Position numbers and translations under genes: made by a program. Of a DNA stretch of 64,000 bases, positions 26,481 through 35,627 are shown in pieces. The notes below the pieces were generated by a model. The model made no database searches and was not told where the DNA came from. It saw only the letters and a program-made list of their open reading frames with translations. Source of the DNA: Vulcanimicrobiota bacterium (GTDB lineage Bacteria; Vulcanimicrobiota; Vulcanimicrobiia; Vulcanimicrobiales; Vulcanimicrobiaceae); NCBI GenBank assembly GCA_003140215.1, contig PLJL01000004.1, positions 137,062-201,061 of the forward strand, in the 5' to 3' direction. How positions within the stretch are numbered: position 1 is the stretch's first letter; the number at the start of each line of letters is the position of its first letter.

Positions 26481-28280
26481 CTACGCGTCCGACGCTTCGT
26501 GGGCGCGCAGTTCGCGAAGCGTCTCGTTTTCGCGCCGCGATTCCGCTAGCGCGCGCTGCAGCTCGTCGGCAAGACACCGCTGCTCGACCGCCTCGAGGTG
26601 GTCGTAGGTCATCGCAGCCGACTCGACCAGATTTTGGAGCGCGGCCTGCTCGAGCGCATCGAAGGGCTCACCGTCGCGCTTCGCGCCGAGCAGGAGCAGT
26701 CCGACGAGCTCCTGTCTCACGAGAATGGGGTAGGCGAGCACCGGACGCTGCGTGCCGGCGGCGTCGCCGCCCCATCCGATCTTGTCGAGAATCACTGGCG
26801 CACGCGTCGCGACCAGCTCGAGCATGAGATCGTCGTTGGAGTCGATCTCCTTCAGCTCGTCGTCGGGCCAGTTGCGCTGCGCGACGCGGATATACGTCCC
26901 GTCGATGCGGCGGAACAGCGCGCTCGACGCCAGCCCGAGCGACTCGAACGGCTCGCGCACGAGCGTCTCATCGAGCGGCGCGCGCTCGGTGATGTGCACG
27001 ATTCGACGGCCGACGCTGCGCAGGCGCTCTTCGGCGATCCGTCGGGCCCGAAAGAAAAGCGACTCGATAATATTGTCGATACGGTGCTGTAATGAGTTCA
27101 CCCAGAATCCGAACGCAATTGCCACGCACACCTCGGCGAGCACGCCGAACCGTGTCTGCTGTAGTTGGTTGCTCAGCGCCCAGTCGATGATGCTGAACGC
27201 GCCCACCGGAACCGCCGACAGCGTCGCATATGCGATCGCGCGGCCTCCGGCAAGACGGACGTCGATCACGTGGTGTCGGACGACCGCGTACAGCACCGTC
27301 ATTGGAAGCACGTTGATGAACTGCGACCAGGTGCTGAGCTCGTCCGGTGCGCTCGGCACGTTCTGCGATATCCAGAACAGCAGGTAGCTCAGAAGAAAGC
27401 TCCCCAGGCCGATCGCGACCCAGCGCAACCGTGCGCGGTCCTCGCCTGACGCGTTGCGGTAGCGCACCAGGAAGGCTACCGTCGCGATCGCGTAGCTCAG
27501 CCACGACGCAACGGTGAAGATGCGGTAGAGTGTCGTGCCGAGTTGGGTGTACGTTGCGCCGGTGACGAGCGCGAAAAAGTAGTCGAGAACGGTGAACGAG
27601 GCGAGCGCGATCATCACCCGCTCCCACCGTCGCCACGACGGAAGCGGTTCACCGGTGGGGAAGCGCATGCAGAAGATCGCTGCGACGGCCGGTCCCGCGC
27701 CGGTCACGATGCACGTCAGCACGAGGAAGAGGGGCTTCCAGAAGTAGGGGACGCCGACGACCAGCTCCATGTTGGCGGTGGGATGTGCCAGCTCGCCGAA
27801 CTGCAGGCAGAGTACGAAGAACGCTGCCGTCATGATGCTCGGTCGGAGGAGCACCAGCACCGCGCCCATGAGGACGATCAGGAAGCCACGAACGAGTTGC
27901 GCGACAATAAACGCGCTGTCGTGCGCAAACCTGCGGTCGGGGACTGCTGCGAGCGACACGATGCGCCGTTGTCCCTGATGGATCACCGCGTAGGGAATCG
28001 GCTGGCCGGCGGGGATGCGGTGGAACAGCTGCTGCACGGGAAGCGCGTGCTCGGCGTCGACCGGAACGACGACGTCGCCGGGGACGATGCTCGCGCGGGC
28101 AGCCGGCGAGCCAGCGAGGACCTCGCCGACGGTGTTCACGTCGACGTTCGGCGCAAGCGTCCCGGTCGCGCCGGCTTTAACCGCACCGGTCTTACCGTAG
28201 TAGCCGTTGAGCGCGAGCACCGTGGGTACGCCGAAAGCGAGGGCGTACAAAACGCTCAGCACGACTGCGAAGACTCGCAC
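26481..28280 (-). CDS. Membrane sensor with PDZ, multi-helix membrane region and GAF-like domain
   Basis: A 599-aa protein. After one N-terminal helix a PDZ-like domain follows (VGEVLAGSPAARASIVPGDVVVPV, about residues 45-115), then about eight membrane helices, then a cytoplasmic GAF-like domain (~450-570: VLAYPILVRQELVGLLLLG) and a C-terminal coiled coil (ELQRALAESRRENETLREL). No histidine-kinase ATPase or cyclase domain is present, so the output is unknown. GTG 28280 is chosen because GGAGGAG lies just upstream. It is divergent from the M13 peptidase with about 120 bases between starts. A decayed copy of its 3' end lies at 25855. Confidence 0.75.
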   Translation of the reverse strand: MRVFAVVLSVLYALAFGVPTVLALNGYYGKTGAVKAGATGTLAPNVDVNTVGEVLAGSPAARASIVPGDVVVPVDAEHALPVQQLFHRIPAGQPIPYAVIHQGQRRIVSLAAVPDRRFAHDSAFIVAQLVRGFLIVLMGAVLVLLRPSIMTAAFFVLCLQFGELAHPTANMELVVGVPYFWKPLFLVLTCIVTGAGPAVAAIFCMRFPTGEPLPSWRRWERVMIALASFTVLDYFFALVTGATYTQLGTTLYRIFTVASWLSYAIATVAFLVRYRNASGEDRARLRWVAIGLGSFLLSYLLFWISQNVPSAPDELSTWSQFINVLPMTVLYAVVRHHVIDVRLAGGRAIAYATLSAVPVGAFSIIDWALSNQLQQTRFGVLAEVCVAIAFGFWVNSLQHRIDNIIESLFFRARRIAEERLRSVGRRIVHITERAPLDETLVREPFESLGLASSALFRRIDGTYIRVAQRNWPDDELKEIDSNDDLMLELVATRAPVILDKIGWGGDAAGTQRPVLAYPILVRQELVGLLLLGAKRDGEPFDALEQAALQNLVESAAMTYDHLEAVEQRCLADELQRALAESRRENETLRELRAHEASDA

Positions 28281-28402
28281 GGCTCCTCCGTCGTCGACCC
28301 GATGGTGTACCGCGAGTCTATGCTCGCCGCCCACCAGTGCTCCTGCGCCCGCCGGGCGCACGCCCGGCAGTAGTTCGCGGCACTCTCCGCAAAGATACGG
28401 AG

Positions 28403-30469
28403 GTGCAGCCGATTCGTTTTGCCGTGCGCCTCCTTGGTGCCGTTGCCTTTTCCGCGCTCGTCGCGACCTCGATCCCGCATCTCGCCGTTGGGGCGACCGC
28501 CGGTGGCCCGGCCGCCGATGCGAAGCCGCTCGACCTGGCCAACCTCGACCCGACCTGCAAGCCCTGCGACGACTTCTATCAGTTCGCGACCGGCGGGTGG
28601 CTCAAGAAGAACCCGATCCCGCCGGGCCACGCCGGATGGGGGGCGGGCGCCCAGCTCTCCGATGAGAACCGCGCCGTCCTGACCTCGATCCTCGAGGACG
28701 CGGCTAAGGTCACGAACGCCCCCGCGGGCAGCGACACCCAGAAGATCGGCGCGTTCTACCGCTCGTGCATGGACGAAGCCGGGATCGAAAAGGCCGGCAC
28801 CGGGCCGGTGGACTCGCTGCTGGCCGACATCAACGGAGTGGGCACGATCCCCGCGCTGGTGACCGAGATCGGCAAGCTGCACGTGGTCGGCGTCAATGGT
28901 GGTCTCGGCTTTTCTTCGGACTCCGACACCAAGGACTCGTCCAAGCAAATCGCGTCGCTCGGGCTGGGCGGCACCGGCCTCCCCGATCGCGACTACTACA
29001 TCAAGGACACGGAGCGCTTCGTAGCGATCCGCAAGGCGTACCACACCTACGTCGCGACGCAACTCATGAATCTCGGGGAGGCGCAACCCGCCGCCGAGAC
29101 CGACGCGGACGCCATCATCGCGCTCGAAACGGTGCTCGCGAAGGCGACCCCGCCGCGCGAAGAACTGCGCGATCCGGCCGCGACCTATCACCCCACGCCC
29201 GTCGCGCAGCTGGCGACGCTCGCCCCGCACGTGCCGTGGTCGGCGTACTTCGCCGCGCACAACGCCACGTCGTTCAGCATCATCGACATCGCCATCCCGG
29301 CCTACGTCACCGCCTACGACGGCCTGCTCGCCGGGACGCCGCTGCCGACCTGGAAGGCGTACCTGCGCTACAAAGTCGCCGACTCGTACGCGGGCACGCT
29401 GCCCAAGCGCTTCGCCGACGCCAGCTTCGCCTTCCGTAGCACGACGCTCGCCGGCGTGAAGGAACAGCTGCCGCGCAACCAGCGCTGCACGGCCGCCACC
29501 GACGCGTCGCTGCGCGACGTGCTCGGCAAGGTTTACGTCGAACGGGCCTTCCCGCCGGCCGCGAAAACTCGCGCGCTGGCGCTGGTCAACAACTTGCAGG
29601 CAGTCCTGCACGACGACATTGAGACGCTCGACTGGATGAGCGCGCCGACCAAGGCGCGCGCGATCGAGAAGCTCAGCGCGTTCACCAAGAAGATCGGCTA
29701 TCCCGACAAGTGGGTCGACTTCTCGCCGGTCACCGTCGTCGACGGTCCATACGCGGCCAACGTTATGGCCGTGCGCCGCTTCCAGACCGCGCGCAACATC
29801 AAGCGCATCGGCACGCCGACGGATCGCTCGATCTTCGGCATGACTCCCGCGACGGTCAACGCCTACTACAATCCCTCGAACAACGAGATCGTGTTCCCGG
29901 CCGGGATCCTGCAGCCGCCCTTCTTCGACGCCAAGGCTGACGACGCGATCAACTACGGCGGGATCGGCGCGGTGATCGGCCACGAGATGACGCACGGCTT
30001 CGACGATCAGGGCCGCCAGTTCGACGCTAGCGGTAACCTCAGCGATTGGTGGACTGCCGCCGACACCGCGGCGTTCAAGAAGCGCGCCCAGTGCATCGTC
30101 GACGAGTACAGCGCGCTCGAGCCGCTCCCCGGCGTGCACGCCAACGGCACCAACCTCCAGGGCGAGGCGATCGCCGACCTCGGCGGGCTCACCATCGCCT
30201 ACAAAGCCTTCGAGCGCACCCCGCAAGCTAAGGCGCACAAGATGATCGACGGCTACACTCCCGAGCAGCGCTTCTTCCTCGCGTACGCGCAAGTCTGGCG
30301 CGGTTCGCAGACCGAGGCGGCGATCCGTCAGGCCGCCCTCACCGACCCGCACCCCAACCCGCGTCTGCGCGTGATCGGCACGCTCTCGAACATGCCCGAG
30401 TTCCGGGCGGCGTTCATGTGCGCGGCCGGCACGGCGATGGTCCGCAAGGATAGCTGCCAGATCTGGTAG
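28403..30469 (+). CDS. M13 family zinc metallopeptidase (neprilysin/PepO-like), secreted
   Basis: Exported endopeptidase of 688 aa, the usual family length. A signal peptide (RFAVRLLGAVAFSALVA...) precedes the M13 N-terminal domain (CDDFYQFATGGWLKKNPIP). The catalytic zinc site is intact: VIGHEMTHGFDDQG (His527, Glu528, His531) with the third ligand Glu588 in GEAIADLGG, and substrate-binding NAYYNPSNNEIVFPAG. The C-terminus ends CQIW, the conserved CxxW motif. GTG 28403 lies right behind GGAG, and the start could be further upstream. It probably degrades peptides in the periplasm. Confidence 0.93.
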   Translation: MQPIRFAVRLLGAVAFSALVATSIPHLAVGATAGGPAADAKPLDLANLDPTCKPCDDFYQFATGGWLKKNPIPPGHAGWGAGAQLSDENRAVLTSILEDAAKVTNAPAGSDTQKIGAFYRSCMDEAGIEKAGTGPVDSLLADINGVGTIPALVTEIGKLHVVGVNGGLGFSSDSDTKDSSKQIASLGLGGTGLPDRDYYIKDTERFVAIRKAYHTYVATQLMNLGEAQPAAETDADAIIALETVLAKATPPREELRDPAATYHPTPVAQLATLAPHVPWSAYFAAHNATSFSIIDIAIPAYVTAYDGLLAGTPLPTWKAYLRYKVADSYAGTLPKRFADASFAFRSTTLAGVKEQLPRNQRCTAATDASLRDVLGKVYVERAFPPAAKTRALALVNNLQAVLHDDIETLDWMSAPTKARAIEKLSAFTKKIGYPDKWVDFSPVTVVDGPYAANVMAVRRFQTARNIKRIGTPTDRSIFGMTPATVNAYYNPSNNEIVFPAGILQPPFFDAKADDAINYGGIGAVIGHEMTHGFDDQGRQFDASGNLSDWWTAADTAAFKKRAQCIVDEYSALEPLPGVHANGTNLQGEAIADLGGLTIAYKAFERTPQAKAHKMIDGYTPEQRFFLAYAQVWRGSQTEAAIRQAALTDPHPNPRLRVIGTLSNMPEFRAAFMCAAGTAMVRKDSCQIW

Positions 30470-30477
30470 GGTACCCT

Positions 30478-30837
30478 CTATCGTCTGACGGCGCGGGGAC
30501 GGGCGGTGGTCCCGTTTCTTGTCGTGGTCACGAGCGGTTTGATGCTTGCCACGGCCCGCGCGGCCGGACCGTGCAGCGCATCGTACATGTCGACGGCCAA
30601 TTGCATGCGCAACCAAGACTCCGCCTTCATCCCGAGCGCTCGTTCGAGACGCAGGGCGGTAACCATCGTGACGGGCCGCTTACCGTGGATGATCTCCGAC
30701 AGCCGCGCTGGCGTGACGCCGATGCGTTTGGCAAAAGTCGCTTGCGCGATCTCTAGCGGCTCGAGAAACTCACGCAGAAGGATCTCTCCGGGCGGGACCG
30801 GGCGGCGATGCGTCGGGATGGTCAACGGACGATTCAT
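30478..30837 (-). CDS. higA: HigA family addiction-module antitoxin (orphan)
   Basis: A 119-aa XRE-type DNA-binding protein. The HigA pattern is clear: RPVPPGEILLREFLEPL, then the helix-turn-helix ATFAKRIGVTPARLSEIIHGKRPVT and ALRLERALGMKAESWLRMQ. ATG 30837 follows AGGAG by seven bases; the ribosome-binding site overlaps the stop codon of a truncated HigB remnant. With no intact toxin upstream it is an orphan antitoxin that may act as a stand-alone repressor. The C-terminal tail is basic and longer than usual. Confidence 0.88.
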   Translation of the reverse strand: MNRPLTIPTHRRPVPPGEILLREFLEPLEIAQATFAKRIGVTPARLSEIIHGKRPVTMVTALRLERALGMKAESWLRMQLAVDMYDALHGPAARAVASIKPLVTTTRNGTTARPRAVRR

Positions 30838-30847
30838 CGTGGAACTC

Positions 30848-30890
30848 CTAGTGATAGTCGACGATTTCACGGCGGGTCGCAGCAAAGCTT
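30848..30890 (-). pseudogene. Remnant of HigB toxin C-terminus
   Basis: Directly before higA the minus strand reads ESFAATRREIVDYH and then TAG. REIVDYH is the typical end of HigB/RelE-like toxins, and the TAG merges with the AGGAG of higA just as in complete higBA operons. Nothing upstream in this frame resembles the rest of HigB; that DNA now belongs to the divergent secreted-protein gene. Confidence 0.6.
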
Positions 30891-30900
30891 TCTGGTTGTA

Positions 30901-30930
30901 TTGTAGACACGGACTGCCTGCTGTTATACT
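30901..30930 (+). promoter_or_regulatory. Candidate sigma70-type promoter
   Basis: TTGTAG at 30901-30906 and TATACT at 30925-30930 are separated by 18 bases, ending 11 bases before ATG 30942. The transcript would have a very short leader. Confidence 0.45.
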
Positions 30931-30941
30931 GTTGTGCAGCC

Positions 30942-31553
30942 ATGCGTTGGACCACCCGGTTGGTCGCCGGATTCGTCTTGTCGTGTACCAGTGTTGCGGC
31001 CGCGAAACCGTGCACGGCGAGTGGCGTTTTCTCGGCGGGCAACGTGTTCTCGTTCTACTTTTGGGATCTGCATGATCGGGCCGGTGAGATCAGCGGTGCG
31101 TTCCGTTACTATGCATGGAACCTCGATGTCGACGTCGGAGCGCCCTCGGTCCGTCAGTCCGCGGCCGTGAGCGGGAGCCGCAAGGGCAACGACCTCGTTC
31201 TCGCGGTCGCGGATCCGCTGGGTCGCGGGATCCTCCGCAAGGTCCACGCGACGCTGAAGTGTTTCCCGCCGGAGCGTGGAGATCTGACGAGCGCCGCCCT
31301 CGCGTTTCCAGTGCGTCCGCGGGAATATCGGGAACGACAGGTTTACACGCGAGCGGCGGGGCCATCGCCGATTCCGATGATGTTGCGAGGGATGACGAAG
31401 CAGATGCAGTCCTTCGCTTCCCTGCAGAAGCCGATGCGCGAGCGTGCACGACACGATCCTGCGCTTCGAGCAAGAATCGACGCCGCGCAGGTGAAACTGC
31501 TGCACGGCGCATCCTACGCCCTCGACGAAATGGCTGCCGTAACGCCGCAGTAG
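30942..31553 (+). CDS. Secreted hypothetical protein
   Basis: A 203-aa protein with a signal peptide (MRWTTRLVAGFVLSCTSVAAA). The mature part starts KPCTASGVFSAGNVFSFYF, suggesting a beta-rich domain, and ends in a charged helical region. Two cysteines (PCTAS, KCFPP) could form a disulfide. I recognise no family. It is divergent from higA and occupies the DNA where the body of HigB would be expected. Confidence 0.55.
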   Translation: MRWTTRLVAGFVLSCTSVAAAKPCTASGVFSAGNVFSFYFWDLHDRAGEISGAFRYYAWNLDVDVGAPSVRQSAAVSGSRKGNDLVLAVADPLGRGILRKVHATLKCFPPERGDLTSAALAFPVRPREYRERQVYTRAAGPSPIPMMLRGMTKQMQSFASLQKPMRERARHDPALRARIDAAQVKLLHGASYALDEMAAVTPQ

Positions 31554-31662
31554 CTAATCGAAACGATCGTCGTGAGGCCGAGCGCCACGACGATTCGCCA
31601 GCCATAGAACTCGGGCACCTTCAGCGAAGCGAGCTTCGATGAGATGCGTCGTACCATTTCGT

Positions 31663-32913
31663 CTATAGTTGCCCTTGCGTCATCGTGAACATGAAGGGCG
31701 AGGACGTGTAGCTCGTGATAACGCCCGTGATGTTAATCGTCGCGCCCGAGGCCGGCGGGTGCAACATCGGCGCGGCCATCACGATATGGATGTCCGCGTT
31801 TCTCGCCGCGATGTTCTCATTGGTGATCGCCGCATCGATCGAATCATGCGTCGTTGCAATCACCACGACCGGTATACGAAGTTTGACGGTGCCGTTCTGT
31901 TCTTTTGAACGAATCGCCGCCCACACCTTATCGGCCGCAGCCTTGTTGGCGGGCGAAGCATCGCGGTAACTCAGGATGAATTCCCAATCGCTGAACGATA
32001 GCGTCGCCGGATCGTTGTCGCGCACGGCGTTGACGGCGATCTCGGCGGGCGCCGGTGCGGGCTTGATGCCGGCGGCGAACCCGCGGGGCGGAGCCGTTTG
32101 CGCGGCGGCCGCGGTGAGGATCGCGTCCCAGCCGTCGTTGCCGCCGTGATAGCGGCGATACTGCGCTTTCGCGTAGGTGCCGATTGCATCGCGCGCGGCA
32201 GTATTACTCTGTGCCGCTGCGACGGCCGCCGCCCTCGCCAGATACCAAAAAGCGTTCGCATCGAGTGGGGTCATGGCGGCCCCTGCCAGGCCCAGCTGGT
32301 ACAAGTCCGTGAAGTTCGTTCCGTCGCTAGCGATCGCTTTCAGATAGGCGTCTCGCGCTTTCGCGTAGTCCTTGGAATTCAACAACGCGAAGCCCATTGC
32401 GCCATTGAAGATCGCGCCGATCTGGCCTTGCAATTTGGCGAAGTCGCCATCGCTCGTGCCGTCGGGTTTCGTCCACGACGCGAGGGCGCGCAGCCCTTGC
32501 TCGGCGTGGCCCCTCATGGAGACGAGTGCCGCCGCGTCGGTGCCGGCCGACGCTCTTTCGAGAAACGTCACAATCGCCAAGGCGCGGATATTATCCGGTT
32601 GCAGCGCGAGCAAGCGCCGGGCCGTGCTTTCGACCTTCGCCGCGTTGCCGGCTTGCTTATAGGCCGCCACCGCTTGTTCCAGGGCGTCGATTTTCACGAC
32701 GCTGGCGGGATATTTTACGACGAAAGCCTCCATCGCCGCAGCCCGCTGCGTTGGATCGGGAGTATTCAGCGCCGCGATGTAGGCGTTGTATTCGGCGACG
32801 TCCTTGATGACTTTTCCGCTCACCGCAGGAGCGTCGGCCGCGCTCGCGCCCGGCGTTACGTTAAGCACCAGGACCGCGGCCAGAAACAGGGCGGCGAGAA
32901 TCTTCGCTTTCAT
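31663..32913 (-). CDS. Secreted TPR-like repeat protein
   Basis: A 416-aa exported protein with a signal peptide (KILAALFLAAVLVLNVTPGASA-AD). Residues ~35-260 are helical and TPR-like: ALEQAVAAYKQAGNAAKVESTARRL, and GFALLNSKDYAKARDAYLKAI is a near-canonical TPR unit. The C-terminal ~100 residues are beta-rich (VVVIATTHDSIDAAI, GVITSYTSSPFMFTM). It follows the neighbouring secreted protein by 12 bases on the same strand, so the two are likely co-transcribed. Probably a periplasmic scaffold, but no specific role can be read. Confidence 0.7.
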   Translation of the reverse strand: MKAKILAALFLAAVLVLNVTPGASAADAPAVSGKVIKDVAEYNAYIAALNTPDPTQRAAAMEAFVVKYPASVVKIDALEQAVAAYKQAGNAAKVESTARRLLALQPDNIRALAIVTFLERASAGTDAAALVSMRGHAEQGLRALASWTKPDGTSDGDFAKLQGQIGAIFNGAMGFALLNSKDYAKARDAYLKAIASDGTNFTDLYQLGLAGAAMTPLDANAFWYLARAAAVAAAQSNTAARDAIGTYAKAQYRRYHGGNDGWDAILTAAAAQTAPPRGFAAGIKPAPAPAEIAVNAVRDNDPATLSFSDWEFILSYRDASPANKAAADKVWAAIRSKEQNGTVKLRIPVVVIATTHDSIDAAITNENIAARNADIHIVMAAPMLHPPASGATINITGVITSYTSSPFMFTMTQGQL

Positions 32914-32925
32914 CTCAGCTTTAGG

Positions 32926-33585
32926 TTATTTTGTGGTCTTCGCGAGCACCAACGACACGTTGTCGGCGTAACCGTCGTTGGCCGTTCCTTCCAACCGCGT
33001 CATCACCAGCGTGACAACTGCGGAGCGAGCGCCCTTTGGGACAGCACCCGATTGCTTGCGCGACAACAGGCCCGTGATCGCCTTGCGGTCTGCCGGCATC
33101 ACCGGACCGAGCTTCGCCGCGCCTAGCGACGTACCGTTCGCGTCGGCGAACGTGACTGTTGCGACGGTGTTGTCGTCTTGCGTAGAATAACCGCCGAGCC
33201 ACGCGGAGAATGCGTACGTGACCGTGCCCGCGTCAACGTCGGCCGCGGCTGCCGCGAGGTCGATGCTCTGTGTCGCCGTCGACTTTTCGACGTTTCCGCC
33301 GGAGAAAAAGTTGCGACCCCGCTCCTTTGGTCCCGGCGACGTCGCATCCGGGTATCCACCCGAGGCGCCGTATTTCACGGCGGTAACCTGGCCCGTCGTC
33401 ACCCAGCCTTTCGGTGGGACGATGGTGGTGCTGTTAGGCGCGCCGGTGTCGCTCTCTGCGTCGCCGTTGACGACAAGGTTCACGGCGTAGAGGCTCGGAG
33501 CTGCTAGGACGTTGCTCGACGAGAAGGCGGCGATCGATGCCGCGGCAAGAGACGCCGAGAGAACGGCGATTCGTAAGCGGATCAT
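32926..33585 (-). CDS. Secreted beta-sandwich (carbohydrate-binding-like) protein
   Basis: A 219-aa protein with a signal peptide (LRIAVLSASLAAASIAAF...). The mature domain starts NLVVNGDAESDTGAP, then PPKGWVTTGQVTAVKYG and FFSGGNVEKSTATQSIDL, ending DGYADNVSLVLA. This NGDAE...GW...NVSL pattern is shared by CBM4/9-like jelly-roll domains found in exported proteins. Ligand unknown. The ATG at 33585 is immediately preceded by a 25-base hairpin, and no free ribosome-binding site is visible. Confidence 0.65.
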   Translation of the reverse strand: MIRLRIAVLSASLAAASIAAFSSSNVLAAPSLYAVNLVVNGDAESDTGAPNSTTIVPPKGWVTTGQVTAVKYGASGGYPDATSPGPKERGRNFFSGGNVEKSTATQSIDLAAAAADVDAGTVTYAFSAWLGGYSTQDDNTVATVTFADANGTSLGAAKLGPVMPADRKAITGLLSRKQSGAVPKGARSAVVTLVMTRLEGTANDGYADNVSLVLAKTTK

Positions 33586-33610
33586 GGAGCGCCGGTACGG
33601 TACCGGCTCC
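33586..33610 (-). promoter_or_regulatory. Hairpin abutting the start codon of the jelly-roll protein gene
   Basis: GCCGGTAC and GTACCGGC are separated by one base and flanked by GGA/TCC arms, ending at the base before ATG 33585 on the minus strand. Its 5' arm contains the only GGAG nearby. It could hide the translation start or act as an upstream terminator stem; there is no T-run. Confidence 0.35.
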
Positions 33611-33632
33611 GAAATCCCCCTCGGCTGAGGCG

Positions 33633-35627
33633 TTAGGCGACTTTGCCGAGTGAGGGGGAGGGCATTCCGGCGTTTAGGAGGTCGGCGAATGCTGTGGGCG
33701 ACATTGCGGAGGCGAAATAGTAGCCTTGCGCGGCGTCGCACTGAAGTACCGCCAGCGCCGCTCGCTGCTCTTCGGTCTCCACGCCTTCGGCGACCACGCG
33801 CGCGGCGAGGCCGTTCGCGGCGAAGATCACTGCCGATGCGATGACCTTGTCGGCGGTGTTCGTCGCGAGGCCGTTCACGAAGGTGCGGTCCAGCTTCACC
33901 GTGTCGAACTCACACGACCGTAGAATTGCCAGCGAGTTGTAGCCGGTCCCGAAATCGTCGAGGGCTACCCGGACGCCGAGCGCGCGTACCTCGTTGACCT
34001 TGCGTGCTACATCGGCCAAATCGCCTTGCAGAGCGCTCTCGGTGAACTCGAGCTCCAGCAACGTCGGATCGAGGCCAGCATCCTCGATCGCGGCCCGCAC
34101 GGTCGCGGTGAAATCCGGCTTCGCGATCGAGTGCGCGGAAACGTTGACCGCGACGGTGAGGCGATGGCCTCCGCGCAGCCAGCTCGCATTCTGCCGGCAC
34201 GCTTCGCGCATCACGAAGTTGTCCAGCGGAACGATGAGGCCGGTTTTCTCGGCGATCGGGATGAAGTCCGCCGCCGGGAGCAGCGTGCCCTGGTGCGGCC
34301 AGCGCACGAGCGCTTCGGTGCCGATGAGGCGTCCGTCGATCGTGACCAGCGGTTGATAGTGGACGAGAAGCGAGTTGCTACTGAGCGCTCCGCGCAGCTC
34401 GGACTCCAGATGGAATTGATGCACCACCGACTCGTGCATCGACTCCTCGAACATGCGGTACGACCCGCGCTCGGAGCGCTTGGCGTGGTACATCGCGGTG
34501 TCGGCATTGCGCAGCAGCGTCTCGACGTCGGTCCCGTCGGCCGGGAACGATGCCACGCCGATGCTCAAGCTCATGTTCAGCGTCCGATCGCCGACCTGCA
34601 GCGGCTCGCGAAAGCCGTCGACGATCCGTTGCGCGGTCGCGGCCGCGTCGACCGAGGCCGGATCCTCGAGCAGGATCACGAATTCGTCGCCGCCCGTGCG
34701 CGCAACCACGTCTTCTTCGCGGGTCAAGCTGCGCAGCCGCGCGGCGACGCTCTGGAGCAACAAGTCGCCGACGAGATGGCCGAGCGAATCGTTGACGCCC
34801 TTGAAATCGTCGAGGTCGATGAAGAGGATCGCCAGCTCGGAGTTACGCCGCTTCGCGGCCGAACAGGCCGCGCCGAGCCGCTCGTTGAGGAGCATCCGAT
34901 TTGCCAGCCCGGTGAGCGCATCGGACCGGGCGCTGAGCGCGAGCCGCTCCGATGCTTCCTTGCGCTCCGAGATGTCGATGCACGTCCCGACGATCCGGAC
35001 CGGCTTCCCTGCGGCGTCGTCCTCGCGCGCGACGATCACTTCTTGCCAGTGCACGGTGCCGTCTGCCCGGAAGCTCCGGTACTCGATGCGATGCACGCGG
35101 CCCGTGCTGATCGTGTCGTTGAAATCCGCGATGACGCGGTCACGGTCCTCAGGGTGCATGTGACGCTTGACGATCTCGTACCCGGTGCCCGGCGACGACG
35201 AATTCGGCGGTTTCACCATGCGCGCGGCGCCCCACATCTCGTCCGACCAGGTGATCACGCCCGTCGTCAGGTCGGTCCACCAGTGACCGAAGGAGACGAG
35301 CCGGTGCACGCGTGCGAGCGCTTCCATCGACTCGCGCGCCTTGAGCTCCGTTCGAGCGCGCTCGCTGGCGTCTTTGATCAGCAGGATCGTCGCGGGCAGG
35401 CCGTCCCAGACGGTGTCGAACGTGGTCTCGTCGGCGTCGAATTCGGAGCCGTCCTTGCGGCGGTGCACCGCCGCAGTGGCGCCGCGCAGCGTCTCTGCGG
35501 CGAGCCCGACAAACTCCGCACGACTGTAACCGTAGGTATGCAGCGCGGCGTCGTTGACCCAGATGCAGCGGTGCTCGGCGGCGTCGAAGACGATGACCGA
35601 GTTGGCGGCCGAAGCGACGGCGTCCAT
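33633..35627 (-). CDS. PAS-PAS-GGDEF-EAL cyclic-di-GMP signalling protein (copy 2)
   Basis: A 664-aa soluble protein with two PAS domains (about 1-130 and 140-260), a GGDEF domain with an intact ARTGGDEF active site (312-316) and an upstream RxxD inhibitory site (REED), then an EAL domain with TEALVRW near residue 438 and DDFGTGYNSL. Both diguanylate cyclase and phosphodiesterase sites look functional, so it could make or break c-di-GMP depending on the PAS input. Its ATG overlaps the stop of the upstream paralogue by one base (TGATG), so the two are co-translated. Confidence 0.93.
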   Translation of the reverse strand: MDAVASAANSVIVFDAAEHRCIWVNDAALHTYGYSRAEFVGLAAETLRGATAAVHRRKDGSEFDADETTFDTVWDGLPATILLIKDASERARTELKARESMEALARVHRLVSFGHWWTDLTTGVITWSDEMWGAARMVKPPNSSSPGTGYEIVKRHMHPEDRDRVIADFNDTISTGRVHRIEYRSFRADGTVHWQEVIVAREDDAAGKPVRIVGTCIDISERKEASERLALSARSDALTGLANRMLLNERLGAACSAAKRRNSELAILFIDLDDFKGVNDSLGHLVGDLLLQSVAARLRSLTREEDVVARTGGDEFVILLEDPASVDAAATAQRIVDGFREPLQVGDRTLNMSLSIGVASFPADGTDVETLLRNADTAMYHAKRSERGSYRMFEESMHESVVHQFHLESELRGALSSNSLLVHYQPLVTIDGRLIGTEALVRWPHQGTLLPAADFIPIAEKTGLIVPLDNFVMREACRQNASWLRGGHRLTVAVNVSAHSIAKPDFTATVRAAIEDAGLDPTLLELEFTESALQGDLADVARKVNEVRALGVRVALDDFGTGYNSLAILRSCEFDTVKLDRTFVNGLATNTADKVIASAVIFAANGLAARVVAEGVETEEQRAALAVLQCDAAQGYYFASAMSPTAFADLLNAGMPSPSLGKVA

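Noticed and set aside
28256..30616. 786-codon minus-strand ORF opposite the M13 peptidase
   Set aside because: It is antisense to a complete, motif-rich peptidase, and its composition (Arg, Gly, Asp, Val) is that of a GC-driven shadow.
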